Positions 14,890 through 23,092 of a stretch of DNA of 64,000 nt are shown here, piece after piece; positions within the stretch are counted from its first letter, which is position 1, and each line of letters starts with the position of its first letter. The translations under genes were made by a program, and so were the position numbers. The notes below the pieces were generated by a model. The model was not told the DNA's origin. It saw only the letters and a program-made list of their open reading frames with translations, and ran no database searches. Source of the DNA: Rubrivivax sp. (GTDB lineage Bacteria > Pseudomonadota > Gammaproteobacteria > Burkholderiales > Burkholderiaceae_C); contig JAIXSE010000022.1 of NCBI GenBank assembly GCA_027484825.1, positions 1 to 64,000 on the forward strand, written 5' to 3'.

Positions 14890-16197
14890 ATGAGGCTGCT
14901 GCCCGCCGACCTCCCGGAGCGCGCTGCGCTCGCGATGGAGATCCACGCCCGCCCACCGGAGCCCTTGGCGCCACCGGGGCGGGCGAGTTACATCGCCGTG
15001 CTGGTGGATGCCGATGAGCGGGAGCGCGAGCTGGCCCACCTGTCGCGCCTGTGCCGCCAGCACGCGCAAATGGGGCCCGGTGCCGATGCGGTGCACTGGA
15101 GCGGCACCATCGGCACCTTGCGGCTGAAGTGGGAACGTCACGGCGAGTTCTCCAGCTACACGCTGCTGACGCCCTCGGCGGGGCCGGTGCCGTTTGCGGA
15201 GACGGCCGCAGCCGAACTGCCTGCGGGCTGGCTGGCCGGGGTGCCGGGGCTGACCGTGTATGCCGGCCATGCCGAACTGCTGTCTCCCGCCGAAGGCCAG
15301 GAACTGGGCGAGCTGCTGCGCCAGAGCTTTGGCGACCGGACGGTGGTGGGCAGCGCGCTGGGGGACGGCGCCGGCCTGGTCTATTCCGATTTCCTCATCC
15401 ACGGCGACGGCTTCGGGCGGCTGCTGCTGATCGACCAGGGCTTCACGCCGCTGGTGGCCGGCCGCATGCTGCAGCGCCTGTTCGAGATCGAGGCCTATCG
15501 CATGATGGCCCTGCTGGCCTTCCCAGTGGCGCGCCGCTTGTCCCCGCGCCTGTTGGCGATCGAGCGGGCCTTGGCCTCCCTGGCCGACAGCATCGCTGCC
15601 GGCAATGCCCGCGAAACCGGCCGCGACGAAAACCTTCTGCAGGAGTTGACCCGCCTGGCCGCCGAAATCGAAAGTGGCCTGGCCGCGAGTCAATTCCGCT
15701 TCGCCGCCTGCCGCGCCTATGCCGAGCTGGTGCGCACCCGCATCGATGAGCTCAGGGAGCGGCGCCTGACCGGCCTGCAGACCCTGGACGAATTCATGAG
15801 CCGCCGTTTCGCGCCGGCGGTGGCGACCTGTGCGACGGTCTCGCGGCGCATGCACGACCTCTCCGAGCGGGTGGCGCAGGCCAGCCATCTGCTGTCCACC
15901 CGCGTCGACATCGTGCGGGAACAGCAGAACCTGGCCCTGTTGGCCTCCATGGACCGCCGGGCCAAGCTGCAGCTGCGTCTGCAGCAGACGGTGGAAGGAC
16001 TCTCCATCGCGGCCATCGTGTATTACATGGCCGGAGTGATGGGCTATCTGGCCAAGGGCGGGCGTTCGCTCGGCCTCAGGCTGGATGTGGATCTGGTGGT
16101 CGGACTGAGCGTGCCGCTGCTGGCGCTGCTGGTGTTCCATGCGGTGCGCCGCGCCCGTCGCCATGCCAGCGAGCGGGACCTGAAGGAAGGGCCTTGA
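14890..16197 (+). CDS. DUF3422 family membrane-anchored coiled-coil protein
   Basis: 435 residues resembling the DUF3422 family, whose function is unknown. The N-terminal half is globular, the middle (about 215-340) is rich in long amphipathic helices likely to form coiled coil, and the C-terminus has two hydrophobic segments (IAAIVYYMAGVMGYLAK and VVGLSVPLLALLVFHAV) with a basic tail. Start: ATG 14890, with GTG 14863 as an alternative. It ends 1 bp before bchI, so it belongs to the bchG-bchD transcription unit. Why it is in a magnesium-chelatase operon is unknown. Confidence 0.85.
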   Translation: MRLLPADLPERAALAMEIHARPPEPLAPPGRASYIAVLVDADERERELAHLSRLCRQHAQMGPGADAVHWSGTIGTLRLKWERHGEFSSYTLLTPSAGPVPFAETAAAELPAGWLAGVPGLTVYAGHAELLSPAEGQELGELLRQSFGDRTVVGSALGDGAGLVYSDFLIHGDGFGRLLLIDQGFTPLVAGRMLQRLFEIEAYRMMALLAFPVARRLSPRLLAIERALASLADSIAAGNARETGRDENLLQELTRLAAEIESGLAASQFRFAACRAYAELVRTRIDELRERRLTGLQTLDEFMSRRFAPAVATCATVSRRMHDLSERVAQASHLLSTRVDIVREQQNLALLASMDRRAKLQLRLQQTVEGLSIAAIVYYMAGVMGYLAKGGRSLGLRLDVDLVVGLSVPLLALLVFHAVRRARRHASERDLKEGP

Positions 16198-16198
16198 G

Positions 16199-17218
16199 AT
16201 GAGCATTCCCTATCCCTTCTCCGCCCTGGTCGGCCAGGACGAGATGAAGCGCGCCATCCTGATCGCCGCTGTGGAGCCCGCCATCGGCGGACTGCTGGTG
16301 CTGGGGGATCGAGGCACTGGTAAATCCACCGCCGTACGGGGTCTGGCGGCGCTGCTGCCGAAGATGCGGGCGGTGCAGGGTTGCCGCTACCACTGCGATC
16401 CGGAAGCGGACGCGGTGTGCGAGGACTGCGCGCGCCTGAAGGCCGGCGGGCGCATCAAGACCGATCAACTGCCGGTGCCGGTGGTGGACCTGCCGCTGGG
16501 CGCCAGCGAGGACCGGGTGCTGGGCGCGCTGGACCTGGAGCGGGCGCTGTCGCAGGGCATCAAGGTGTTCGAGCCGGGCCTGCTGGCCCGTGCCCATCGC
16601 GGCTTTCTCTACATCGATGAGGTCAACCTGCTGGAGGACCATCTGGTGGACTTGCTGATCGATGTGGCGGCGTCCGGCGAAAACGTGATTGAGCGCGATG
16701 GGCTCAGCCTGCGGCATCCGGCGCGTTTTGTGCTGATCGGCAGCGGCAATCCGGAGGAGGGGGAACTGCGACCGCAGTTGCAGGACCGCTTCGGGCTGTC
16801 GGTGGAGGTGAGCACCCCCACGGAGATTGCCGCGCGGGTGGAGGTGGTGCGCCGGCGCGATGCGTATGAGCGGGATCCGGCTGGCTTTGCATCGCAGTGG
16901 AGCAAGGTCGATGCACAGGTGCGCAAGCAGATCCTGCAGGCGCGCGACCGGGCGGGATGCCTGGAGGTTGGCGAGGCGGTGCTGGAGCGGGCCGCCGAGC
17001 TGTGTGTGGCGGTGGGCAGCGACGGCTTGCGGGGCGAGCTGACCCTGATGCGCGCAGCACGCGCCATGGCGGCACTGGAGGCCGCGACCGAGGTGACGCT
17101 GGAGCATCTGCGGGCGGTGGCGGTGATGGCCTTGCGGCACCGCCTGCGTCGCAATCCGCTGGATGACACCGCCTCGGGCGAGCGCATCGAGCGGGCGGTG
17201 GCCGAGCTGTGGCACTGA
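16199..17218 (+). CDS. bchI: BchI, magnesium chelatase ATPase subunit
   Basis: AAA+ ATPase ring that with BchD drives Mg2+ insertion by BchH. 339 residues, usual length. Walker A GDRGTGKST near residues 37-45, Walker B FLYIDEVNLLEDHLVD, sensor-type segment FVLIGSGNPEEGELRPQLQDRFGLSV, and the family insertion GCRYHCDPEADAVCEDC. The stop lies 10 bp inside bchD, indicating translational coupling. Confidence 0.97.
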   Translation: MSIPYPFSALVGQDEMKRAILIAAVEPAIGGLLVLGDRGTGKSTAVRGLAALLPKMRAVQGCRYHCDPEADAVCEDCARLKAGGRIKTDQLPVPVVDLPLGASEDRVLGALDLERALSQGIKVFEPGLLARAHRGFLYIDEVNLLEDHLVDLLIDVAASGENVIERDGLSLRHPARFVLIGSGNPEEGELRPQLQDRFGLSVEVSTPTEIAARVEVVRRRDAYERDPAGFASQWSKVDAQVRKQILQARDRAGCLEVGEAVLERAAELCVAVGSDGLRGELTLMRAARAMAALEAATEVTLEHLRAVAVMALRHRLRRNPLDDTASGERIERAVAELWH

Positions 17219-19410
17219 ACACCTGGCCGCCGGTCTGGCAGGCCGTTGCGCTGCTGGCCGTGGACCCGTCCGGACTGGGCGGGCTGGTGCTGCGCGGCGG
17301 TGCGGGGCCGGAGCGGGACGCGGTGCTGGCGGGCTTGCGGGCCGCGCTGCCAGCGGGGACGCCGTGGCGACGGATGCCCGTGCGGGTGGATGAACAGCGG
17401 CTGTCGGGCGGGCTGGATCTGGGGTTGAGCCTGGCGGCCGGGCGGCCGGTGCAGACGGCCGGTCTGCTGGCGGAAGCGGCCGGCGGGGTGATCGTGCTGC
17501 CGATGGCGGAGCGGATGGAGGCGGGCCTGGCGGCTCGGCTGGTGGCAGCGATGGAGGCTGCGCCGGGGCTGGAGGCAGCGTCTGAGTCCAAGGCAGAGTC
17601 AGTGTCAGCGTCGATGTCGGTGTCCACGTCGTTGTCACTGCCGGCTTCTGAATCCAGGCCGCGGCAGTCTCTGGCCCTGGTGGCCTTGGACGAAGGGCAG
17701 GGCGAGGACGAGCGCTTGCCGACCAGCCTGCAAGAGCGGCTGGGGTTGATGGCCACGCTGGATGGGGCGGCGGGGGGATCGATAGGCGCCATGCCTTCTG
17801 GCTTGGGCCCAGATTTGGCCTCTGCGTCTACGCTTGGGCCTGCGTCTGTAAGTGGCAGTGGCAGTGGCAGTGGCAGTGGCGGTAGCAGTCGCAGTCGCAG
17901 TCGCGGTGGCAGTAGCTCTGGCTCTGGCATTGCATCGTCCGCATCCGACATGGGGCCACTCATTGCCGACGCCCGAGCCCGTCTTGCCCACATCCCCTGC
18001 GACATCGAGGTCATCGAGGCCTTGTGTGTCACGGCAGCAGCGCTGGGCTTGCACTCGATGCGCACCGTCTGGCAGGCATGGGCAGCCGCACGTGCGGCGG
18101 CGGCGCTTTCGGGGCGAACCTCTGTCGAGCAGGCGGACGCGGAACTGGCCGCGCGCCTGGTGCTGGCACCGCGCGCACGGGCGTTGCCGTCCGGCGCGCA
18201 GACCGGCGATGGAACGGCGCCCGGTGCGTCGTCCGTAGCTTCCGAGTCGGACGCGAATTCCAAGACGGCCGCAGGGGATTCCAGCAAAGGAAGAGACCCA
18301 TCAGCGCCGGACGCTGCGGCATCTTCCGCATCCACCGACACTCGCGCAGGCACAGACGGGGATGGCGAGCATGACGCCGCTGCGGATCACGCCGACGCAC
18401 TCAACACGGGCGCCGCAGCGGACGAGCGTGCCGACGCCAGCAGCTCCCAGTCCCTTGACCGACACGCTGCCATCGATCAACAAGCCGCCTCTCAGAACCG
18501 CGAACTTCAGACCTGCACGCTGGCCGCCGCCAAAGCAGCCATCCCGGCGGGACTGCTGCAGAGTCTGTGCGGGGGCTCGGCCGGTGGGGGCGGTCCTGGC
18601 GGACGGGGCGCTGGCCGCAGTCGCGCCCCCACCCGGGCCCACACCAGCGGCCGTCCCCTGGCCTCCCGACGCGGCACCCTGTCGGACGGGCGTCGTCTCG
18701 ATCTGGTGGCCACGCTGCGTGCGGCCGTCCCCTGGCAGCGACTGCGCCAGCAGGAGCGAGACCATCAAGGCCTGCCGCCCCCCGCGACGCGGCTGCTGCT
18801 GCGCCGTGAGGATGTTCATCTCAAACGCTTCCAGCGTCCCCAGGAGACGACCACGCTGTTCGTGGTGGACGCCTCCGGCTCGCAGGCCCTCAATCGCCTG
18901 GCGGAAGCCAAGGGCGCGGTGGAGCTGCTGCTCGCCGACTGCTACGTGCGCCGTGACCGTGTGGCGCTGCTGGCCTTCCGCGGCCACAGCGCCGAATTGC
19001 TGCTGACGCCGACGCGGTCCCTCGCACGGGCGCGCCGGGCGCTGGCCAGCCTGCCGGGCGGCGGCGGCACGCCCCTGGCCGCAGGCATCGAAGCGGCCTG
19101 GCTGCTGGGCCGTCGCGTGCAGTTGCGCGAGGGCGGCCGTGTGGTGCTGGTCTTCCTCACCGATGCGCGGGCCAATGTCGCGCTGGATGGCAGTCCGGGT
19201 CGCGACAAGGCGGTGCAGGATGCCCTCACGACCGCCCGCCGCCTGCGCCTGGACGGCTTGCAGAGCCTGCTGATCGACACGGCCCCCCGGCCTCTGCCCA
19301 CGGCCATGATGCTGGCCCAGGCGATGGGGGCCCGCTATGTGCCGCTGCCGCATGGGCAGGCGGCCGAGGTCTATGCAGCGGTCTCTGCCGCCGTGTCCCC
19401 GGCCACCTGA
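17209..19410 (+). CDS. bchD: BchD, magnesium chelatase subunit with expanded low-complexity linkers
   Basis: Platform subunit between BchI and BchH: an N-terminal degenerate AAA+ domain, an acidic/proline linker and a C-terminal integrin-I (VWA) domain with the MIDAS motif DASGS (VVDASGSQALNR). GTG start overlapping bchI. At 733 residues it is clearly longer than typical BchD (about 560-670). The excess is low-complexity: a Ser-rich block at about 125-150, a Ser-Gly/Ser-Arg block at about 215-245 encoded by a hexanucleotide repeat, and an Ala/Asp/Ser-rich acidic linker at about 325-430. The first two lie inside the AAA+ domain region. The 3' end overlaps convergent bchO by 40 bp. Confidence 0.95.
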   Translation: MALNTWPPVWQAVALLAVDPSGLGGLVLRGGAGPERDAVLAGLRAALPAGTPWRRMPVRVDEQRLSGGLDLGLSLAAGRPVQTAGLLAEAAGGVIVLPMAERMEAGLAARLVAAMEAAPGLEAASESKAESVSASMSVSTSLSLPASESRPRQSLALVALDEGQGEDERLPTSLQERLGLMATLDGAAGGSIGAMPSGLGPDLASASTLGPASVSGSGSGSGSGGSSRSRSRGGSSSGSGIASSASDMGPLIADARARLAHIPCDIEVIEALCVTAAALGLHSMRTVWQAWAAARAAAALSGRTSVEQADAELAARLVLAPRARALPSGAQTGDGTAPGASSVASESDANSKTAAGDSSKGRDPSAPDAAASSASTDTRAGTDGDGEHDAAADHADALNTGAAADERADASSSQSLDRHAAIDQQAASQNRELQTCTLAAAKAAIPAGLLQSLCGGSAGGGGPGGRGAGRSRAPTRAHTSGRPLASRRGTLSDGRRLDLVATLRAAVPWQRLRQQERDHQGLPPPATRLLLRREDVHLKRFQRPQETTTLFVVDASGSQALNRLAEAKGAVELLLADCYVRRDRVALLAFRGHSAELLLTPTRSLARARRALASLPGGGGTPLAAGIEAAWLLGRRVQLREGGRVVLVFLTDARANVALDGSPGRDKAVQDALTTARRLRLDGLQSLLIDTAPRPLPTAMMLAQAMGARYVPLPHGQAAEVYAAVSAAVSPAT
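17851..17880 (+). repeat. (AGTGGC)5 hexanucleotide repeat in bchD
   Basis: Five exact copies of AGTGGC, in frame, encode five Ser-Gly pairs and are followed by degenerate GGTAGC/AGTCGC units encoding Ser/Arg/Gly. Copy-number changes would keep the frame. Confidence 0.95.
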
Positions 19411-20354
19411 TCCCGCAGCGCCAGCAGCAGTGCCTGGATCTTCTCCGGCGCCTCCTCATGGGCCAGATGCCCCAGCCCGCTGAGCGGCACGAACTTGCCG
19501 TGCTTCATCAGCCGCGCCAGCTCCAGCGAGCGCACCGGTGCTGTCGTGCGGTCACACAGACCGGCGGCCAGCCACATCGGCAGTTGCAGCCCCGGCAAAC
19601 GCTGACGCAGCGATTCCAGCCGCCAATGGGCCAGCATGTCCAGCACGCCTCGCACGTGGGAAGGCTGGCTCAGCAGGTCGCGGTAGTGGGCCACGCCGTC
19701 CGCATCCAGCCGGGAGCCGGTGGAGTGGATCAAGTGCCCCAGGGCGCGGGGCTGCGAGGCATGCCGGGTCACCCAGTCCGGCAGCAGCGAACTACGGGCG
19801 GCAAATCGCGCCGCAGCCGGCGCCACCAGCCCCATCAGGCCTGGCAAGGGCTCCAGCGCGCCGTTGACTGCCAGCAGGCCTCGCAGGGAGGGCACCTGCC
19901 GATCCAGGGCCAGTTGGGCCATGATGGCCGCCCCGGCCGAATGGCCAGCGGCCAGCGCCGGCTCGGCGCCCAGGGTGTGGAGCAATTCAGCCACCGCCTG
20001 GGCCATGCGGGGCAGGGTGGCACGGCGGTCCGCGAAGGCGCTGGTGCCGCCGTGGCCCGGCAGGTCGGGCACGATGACCCGGAAATGCTGCGCCAGACCC
20101 GCCACACACCCACGCCAGGAACCCAGCGAGGCGCCGGTGCCGTGCAGCAGCAGCAGGCACGGCGCCGTTCGGTCGTCGGCGTCTGAGGCCCAGCCAGCGT
20201 CCGTGAGGCTGCCGGCCCCCTCGTTCGTTCCCGGTCCGGCGCATTGCACCCGCCAGCGAAGTCCAGCCGCCTGCACGGAAACAGGCTCGGCGACGGTGCC
20301 GGAGCGAGGGGTGGGGTCGGGCGCCGACCCAGCAGGGGCAAACTCGGGGGGCAT
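19371..20354 (-). CDS. bchO: BchO, alpha/beta hydrolase of the photosynthesis cluster
   Basis: Alpha/beta-hydrolase-fold protein long linked to magnesium chelation; its exact reaction is unsettled. The nucleophile elbow GHSAG (LAAGHSAGAAIMAQL) and oxyanion segment LLLHGTGASLGSWRG are clear, with a late His in SGLGHLAHEE. The track starts at a TTG (20366) inside the PpsR operator; ATG 20354 gives 327 residues. The first 40-60 residues are Pro/Gly-rich and not family-like, so a downstream GTG start (near PVSVQAAGLRW) is possible. Divergent from crtI across a shared operator; its 3' end overlaps bchD by 40 bp. Confidence 0.9.
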   Translation of the reverse strand: MPPEFAPAGSAPDPTPRSGTVAEPVSVQAAGLRWRVQCAGPGTNEGAGSLTDAGWASDADDRTAPCLLLLHGTGASLGSWRGCVAGLAQHFRVIVPDLPGHGGTSAFADRRATLPRMAQAVAELLHTLGAEPALAAGHSAGAAIMAQLALDRQVPSLRGLLAVNGALEPLPGLMGLVAPAAARFAARSSLLPDWVTRHASQPRALGHLIHSTGSRLDADGVAHYRDLLSQPSHVRGVLDMLAHWRLESLRQRLPGLQLPMWLAAGLCDRTTAPVRSLELARLMKHGKFVPLSGLGHLAHEEAPEKIQALLLALRDQVAGDTAAETAA

Positions 20355-20359
20355 TTTGG

Positions 20360-20388
20360 TTGTCAACTAAAGTGGACAAGCATAAGAT
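20360..20388 (+). promoter_or_regulatory. crtI promoter with perfect PpsR operator, shared with bchO
   Basis: TGT-N12-ACA at 20361-20378 matches the PpsR/CrtJ consensus exactly. It overlaps a -35 box TTGTCA (20360-20365); a -10 box TAAGAT (20383-20388) follows after 17 bp. The crtI ATG at 20395 falls at the expected transcription start, and no Shine-Dalgarno sequence precedes it. The same operator is only 7 bp from the bchO start on the other strand and could control both. Confidence 0.87.
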
Positions 20389-20394
20389 AAATGC

Positions 20395-21969
20395 ATGTTG
20401 ACACCAACCCAGGCCATCGCCAACGGTTATCCGTCCCAGCCGCATGCCGTGGTCATCGGCAGCGGATTCGGTGGTCTGGCGGCGGCTGTCCGGCTGGGCG
20501 CCCGGGGGTACCGGGTGACCGTGCTGGAGCAACTGGATGCGCCCGGGGGGCGCGGCTACGTGCATCGGCAGGACGGCTTCACCTTCGACGCCGGCCCCAC
20601 CGTCATCACCGCGCCCTTCCTGTTCGAGGAGTTGTGGGCCCTGTGCGGTCGCCGTCTGGCCGACGATGTGGACCTGCGGCCAGTGTCACCGTTCTACCGC
20701 GTGCGCTTCCATGATGGCACGAGCTTCGACTACAGCGGCGATGCGGAAGCGATGCGACGCGAAGTGGCCCGTCTCTCCCCGTCCGATGTGGACGGCTACG
20801 AGCGCTTCCTCCAGGCCAGCGAAGCCATCTACCGGGTCGGCTTCGAGCAGCTGGGGCATGTGTCCTTCGAGCGCTGGACCGACATGGTCCGCGTGCTGCC
20901 CGACCTGCTGAAGCTGGAGGGTTACCGCACCGTCTGGGGGCTGGCCTGCAAGCATGTGAAGAACGAGAAGCTGCGGGTGGTGCTGACTTTCCAGTCGCTG
21001 CTGGTGGGCGGCAACCCGTTCGCCACCACCTCGGTCTACTGTCTCATCGCCTTTCTTGAGCGGCGCTTTGGCGTGCACTTCGCCATGGGCGGCACCGGGG
21101 CGCTGGTGCGGGGGTTGGTGGATCTCATCAATGGGCAGGGTGGCCGTGTGCGCTGCGGTGTGTCGGTGCAGGAAATCCTGGTGGAGGATGGTGCGGCCTG
21201 CGGGGTCCGGCTGGCCTCCGGGGAACGGATCGCGGCGGATGTGGTGGTCTCCAATGCCGATGCGGCCTGGACCTATCGCCATCTGCTGCCGGCCCGCCAT
21301 CGCCGCCACTGGACCGACCGGCGCATCGAGCGCGCGCGCTACTCCATGAGCCTGTTCGTCTGGTACTTCGGCACCCGGCGCCAATATCCGGACGTTGCGC
21401 ATCACACGATTTCATTGGGCCCGCGGTATCGCGGCCTGCTGGACGACATCTTCACCCGCAAGCATCTGGCCGACGACTTCAGCCTCTACCTGCACCGCCC
21501 CACCGCCACCGATCCCAGCCTGGCCCCTGCGGGCTGCGACGCCTTCTATGTGCTGTCGCCGGTCCCGCACCTGGAGGCGGGCGTCGATTGGCAGACACGG
21601 GCCGAGCCCTACCGGGCGGCGATTGAGAAGCGGCTGTCGGAGACCTTGCTGCCGGGCCTGGCGCAGGAGGTCATCAGTTCGCTGATGCTGACCCCGCAGG
21701 GCTTTGAGGACCGGCTCAGCGCCTACAAGGGCGCCGCCTTCTCCCTGGAGCCGGTGCTGACCCAGAGCGCCTGGTTCCGCCCGCACAACCGCAGCGAGGA
21801 GGTGGAGCGGCTCTACCTCGTCGGGGCGGGCACCCATCCCGGCGCCGGTCTGCCCGGCGTGCTGTCGTCCGCGCGGGTGCTGGATGCGGTCGTGCCTCAC
21901 GCCCGTGACCTGCCCCGCCGTGTTTCCCATCCGATCCAGGAGGGCCTTGCCCATGTCCGACCCGCATGA
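20395..21969 (+). CDS. crtI: CrtI, phytoene desaturase
   Basis: FAD-dependent membrane-associated desaturase converting phytoene to neurosporene or lycopene. 524 residues. N-terminal FAD motif VIGSGFGGLAAAVRLGARGYRVTVLEQLDAPGGRGY; C-terminal LYLVGAGTHPGAGLPGVLSSARV, typical of CrtI. ATG 20395 is preferred; the overlapping ATG at 20391 opens a different short frame. The 3' end overlaps crtB by 17 bp. Starts the crtI-crtB-hemA-orf56 unit under a PpsR operator. Confidence 0.96.
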   Translation: MLTPTQAIANGYPSQPHAVVIGSGFGGLAAAVRLGARGYRVTVLEQLDAPGGRGYVHRQDGFTFDAGPTVITAPFLFEELWALCGRRLADDVDLRPVSPFYRVRFHDGTSFDYSGDAEAMRREVARLSPSDVDGYERFLQASEAIYRVGFEQLGHVSFERWTDMVRVLPDLLKLEGYRTVWGLACKHVKNEKLRVVLTFQSLLVGGNPFATTSVYCLIAFLERRFGVHFAMGGTGALVRGLVDLINGQGGRVRCGVSVQEILVEDGAACGVRLASGERIAADVVVSNADAAWTYRHLLPARHRRHWTDRRIERARYSMSLFVWYFGTRRQYPDVAHHTISLGPRYRGLLDDIFTRKHLADDFSLYLHRPTATDPSLAPAGCDAFYVLSPVPHLEAGVDWQTRAEPYRAAIEKRLSETLLPGLAQEVISSLMLTPQGFEDRLSAYKGAAFSLEPVLTQSAWFRPHNRSEEVERLYLVGAGTHPGAGLPGVLSSARVLDAVVPHARDLPRRVSHPIQEGLAHVRPA

Positions 21970-23092
21970 ACTGCAGGAGGCCGACCTGGCCGTCTGCCGC
22001 GCCAGCCTGGCCTTCCATTCCAAGACCTTTCACGCCGCCTCGCTGCTGCTGCCTCCTTCGGTGCGCGCGCCCGCCACCGTGCTGTATGGCTTTTGCCGTC
22101 TGGCCGATGACACGGTGGATGTGGAGGGCGGGCGGCGGCTGTCGCTGAAGCAGTTGCACCGGCGCCTGGACCAGGTGTTTGACGGTCGGCCTCAGCCGGT
22201 GGCGGCCGACCGGGCGCTGGCGGCGGTGGTGGCGACGCATGGCATTCCCCGTCGGCTGCTGGACCTGCTGCTGGAGGGCCTGGCCTGGGATGTGGACGAG
22301 CGGCGCTACGACACCCTGGAGGACCTGCTGGACTATGCGGCCCGGGTAGCCGGCAGCGTGGGCGCCATGATGAGTTTGTTGATGGGCGCGCGGGATGCCG
22401 CCGCGTTGGCGCGGGCCTGTGATCTGGGCGTGGCCATGCAGTTGTCCAACATTGCGCGCGATGTGGGGGAGGATGCCCGCATGGGGCGCCTCTATCTGCC
22501 ACAGCAGTGGATGCGGGACGCGGGCCTGGCGCCGGACGCCTGGTTGGCCGAGCCCAGGCACAGCCCGGCGCTGGCCTCGGTGGTGCAGCGGCTGGTGCAG
22601 GCGGCCGACCCGCTGTATGAGCGCGCAGCCGCCGGGATCAATCGCCTGCCGCTGGGCTGCCGTCCCGGCATCAATGCGGCACGGCTGTTCTACCAGGCGG
22701 TGGGCCGCCGGGTGGAGGCCGCCGGCTTCGATGCGATCAGCCGTCGCGCCGTGGTGCCACGGGAGCAAAAGCTGCAGTTGCTGGCGCGTGCCGCGGTGAG
22801 CCTGCGGCCTTCACCGAAGCTGCTGCATGAACCGCCCTTGCCGGCCTGCGAGCCTTTGCTGGCGGCTGTGGCTGCCAAGGCGACTGCGGATGCCATCACC
22901 GCCAGGACCGCAGCCCAGACCGCTGCGGCAATTGCCGCAGCGATCGCCGCCGACATCGTCGCCGGGGCGGTGCCGACACCCGACCCTCGGCCCCGCACCG
23001 AAGCGGTCATCGACCTCTTCACCCGGCTTGAGCTGGAAGACCGCCGCCATCGGCGCTCCCAGGACGAAGTCTGGCGCAGGAGTGCGGCATGA
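21953..23092 (+). CDS. crtB: CrtB, phytoene synthase
   Basis: Condenses two geranylgeranyl diphosphates to phytoene. 379 residues from ATG 21953, preceded by a strong CAGGAGGG ribosome site inside crtI. Both aspartate-rich motifs are present: CRLADDTVDVE and SNIARDVGEDARMGRLYLP. An Ala/Thr-rich low-complexity insert (about residues 305-345, TAAQTAAAIAAAIAADIV) precedes the C-terminal tail and is not part of the usual family core. The stop overlaps hemA by ATGA. Confidence 0.95.
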   Translation: MSDPHELQEADLAVCRASLAFHSKTFHAASLLLPPSVRAPATVLYGFCRLADDTVDVEGGRRLSLKQLHRRLDQVFDGRPQPVAADRALAAVVATHGIPRRLLDLLLEGLAWDVDERRYDTLEDLLDYAARVAGSVGAMMSLLMGARDAAALARACDLGVAMQLSNIARDVGEDARMGRLYLPQQWMRDAGLAPDAWLAEPRHSPALASVVQRLVQAADPLYERAAAGINRLPLGCRPGINAARLFYQAVGRRVEAAGFDAISRRAVVPREQKLQLLARAAVSLRPSPKLLHEPPLPACEPLLAAVAAKATADAITARTAAQTAAAIAAAIAADIVAGAVPTPDPRPRTEAVIDLFTRLELEDRRHRRSQDEVWRRSAA

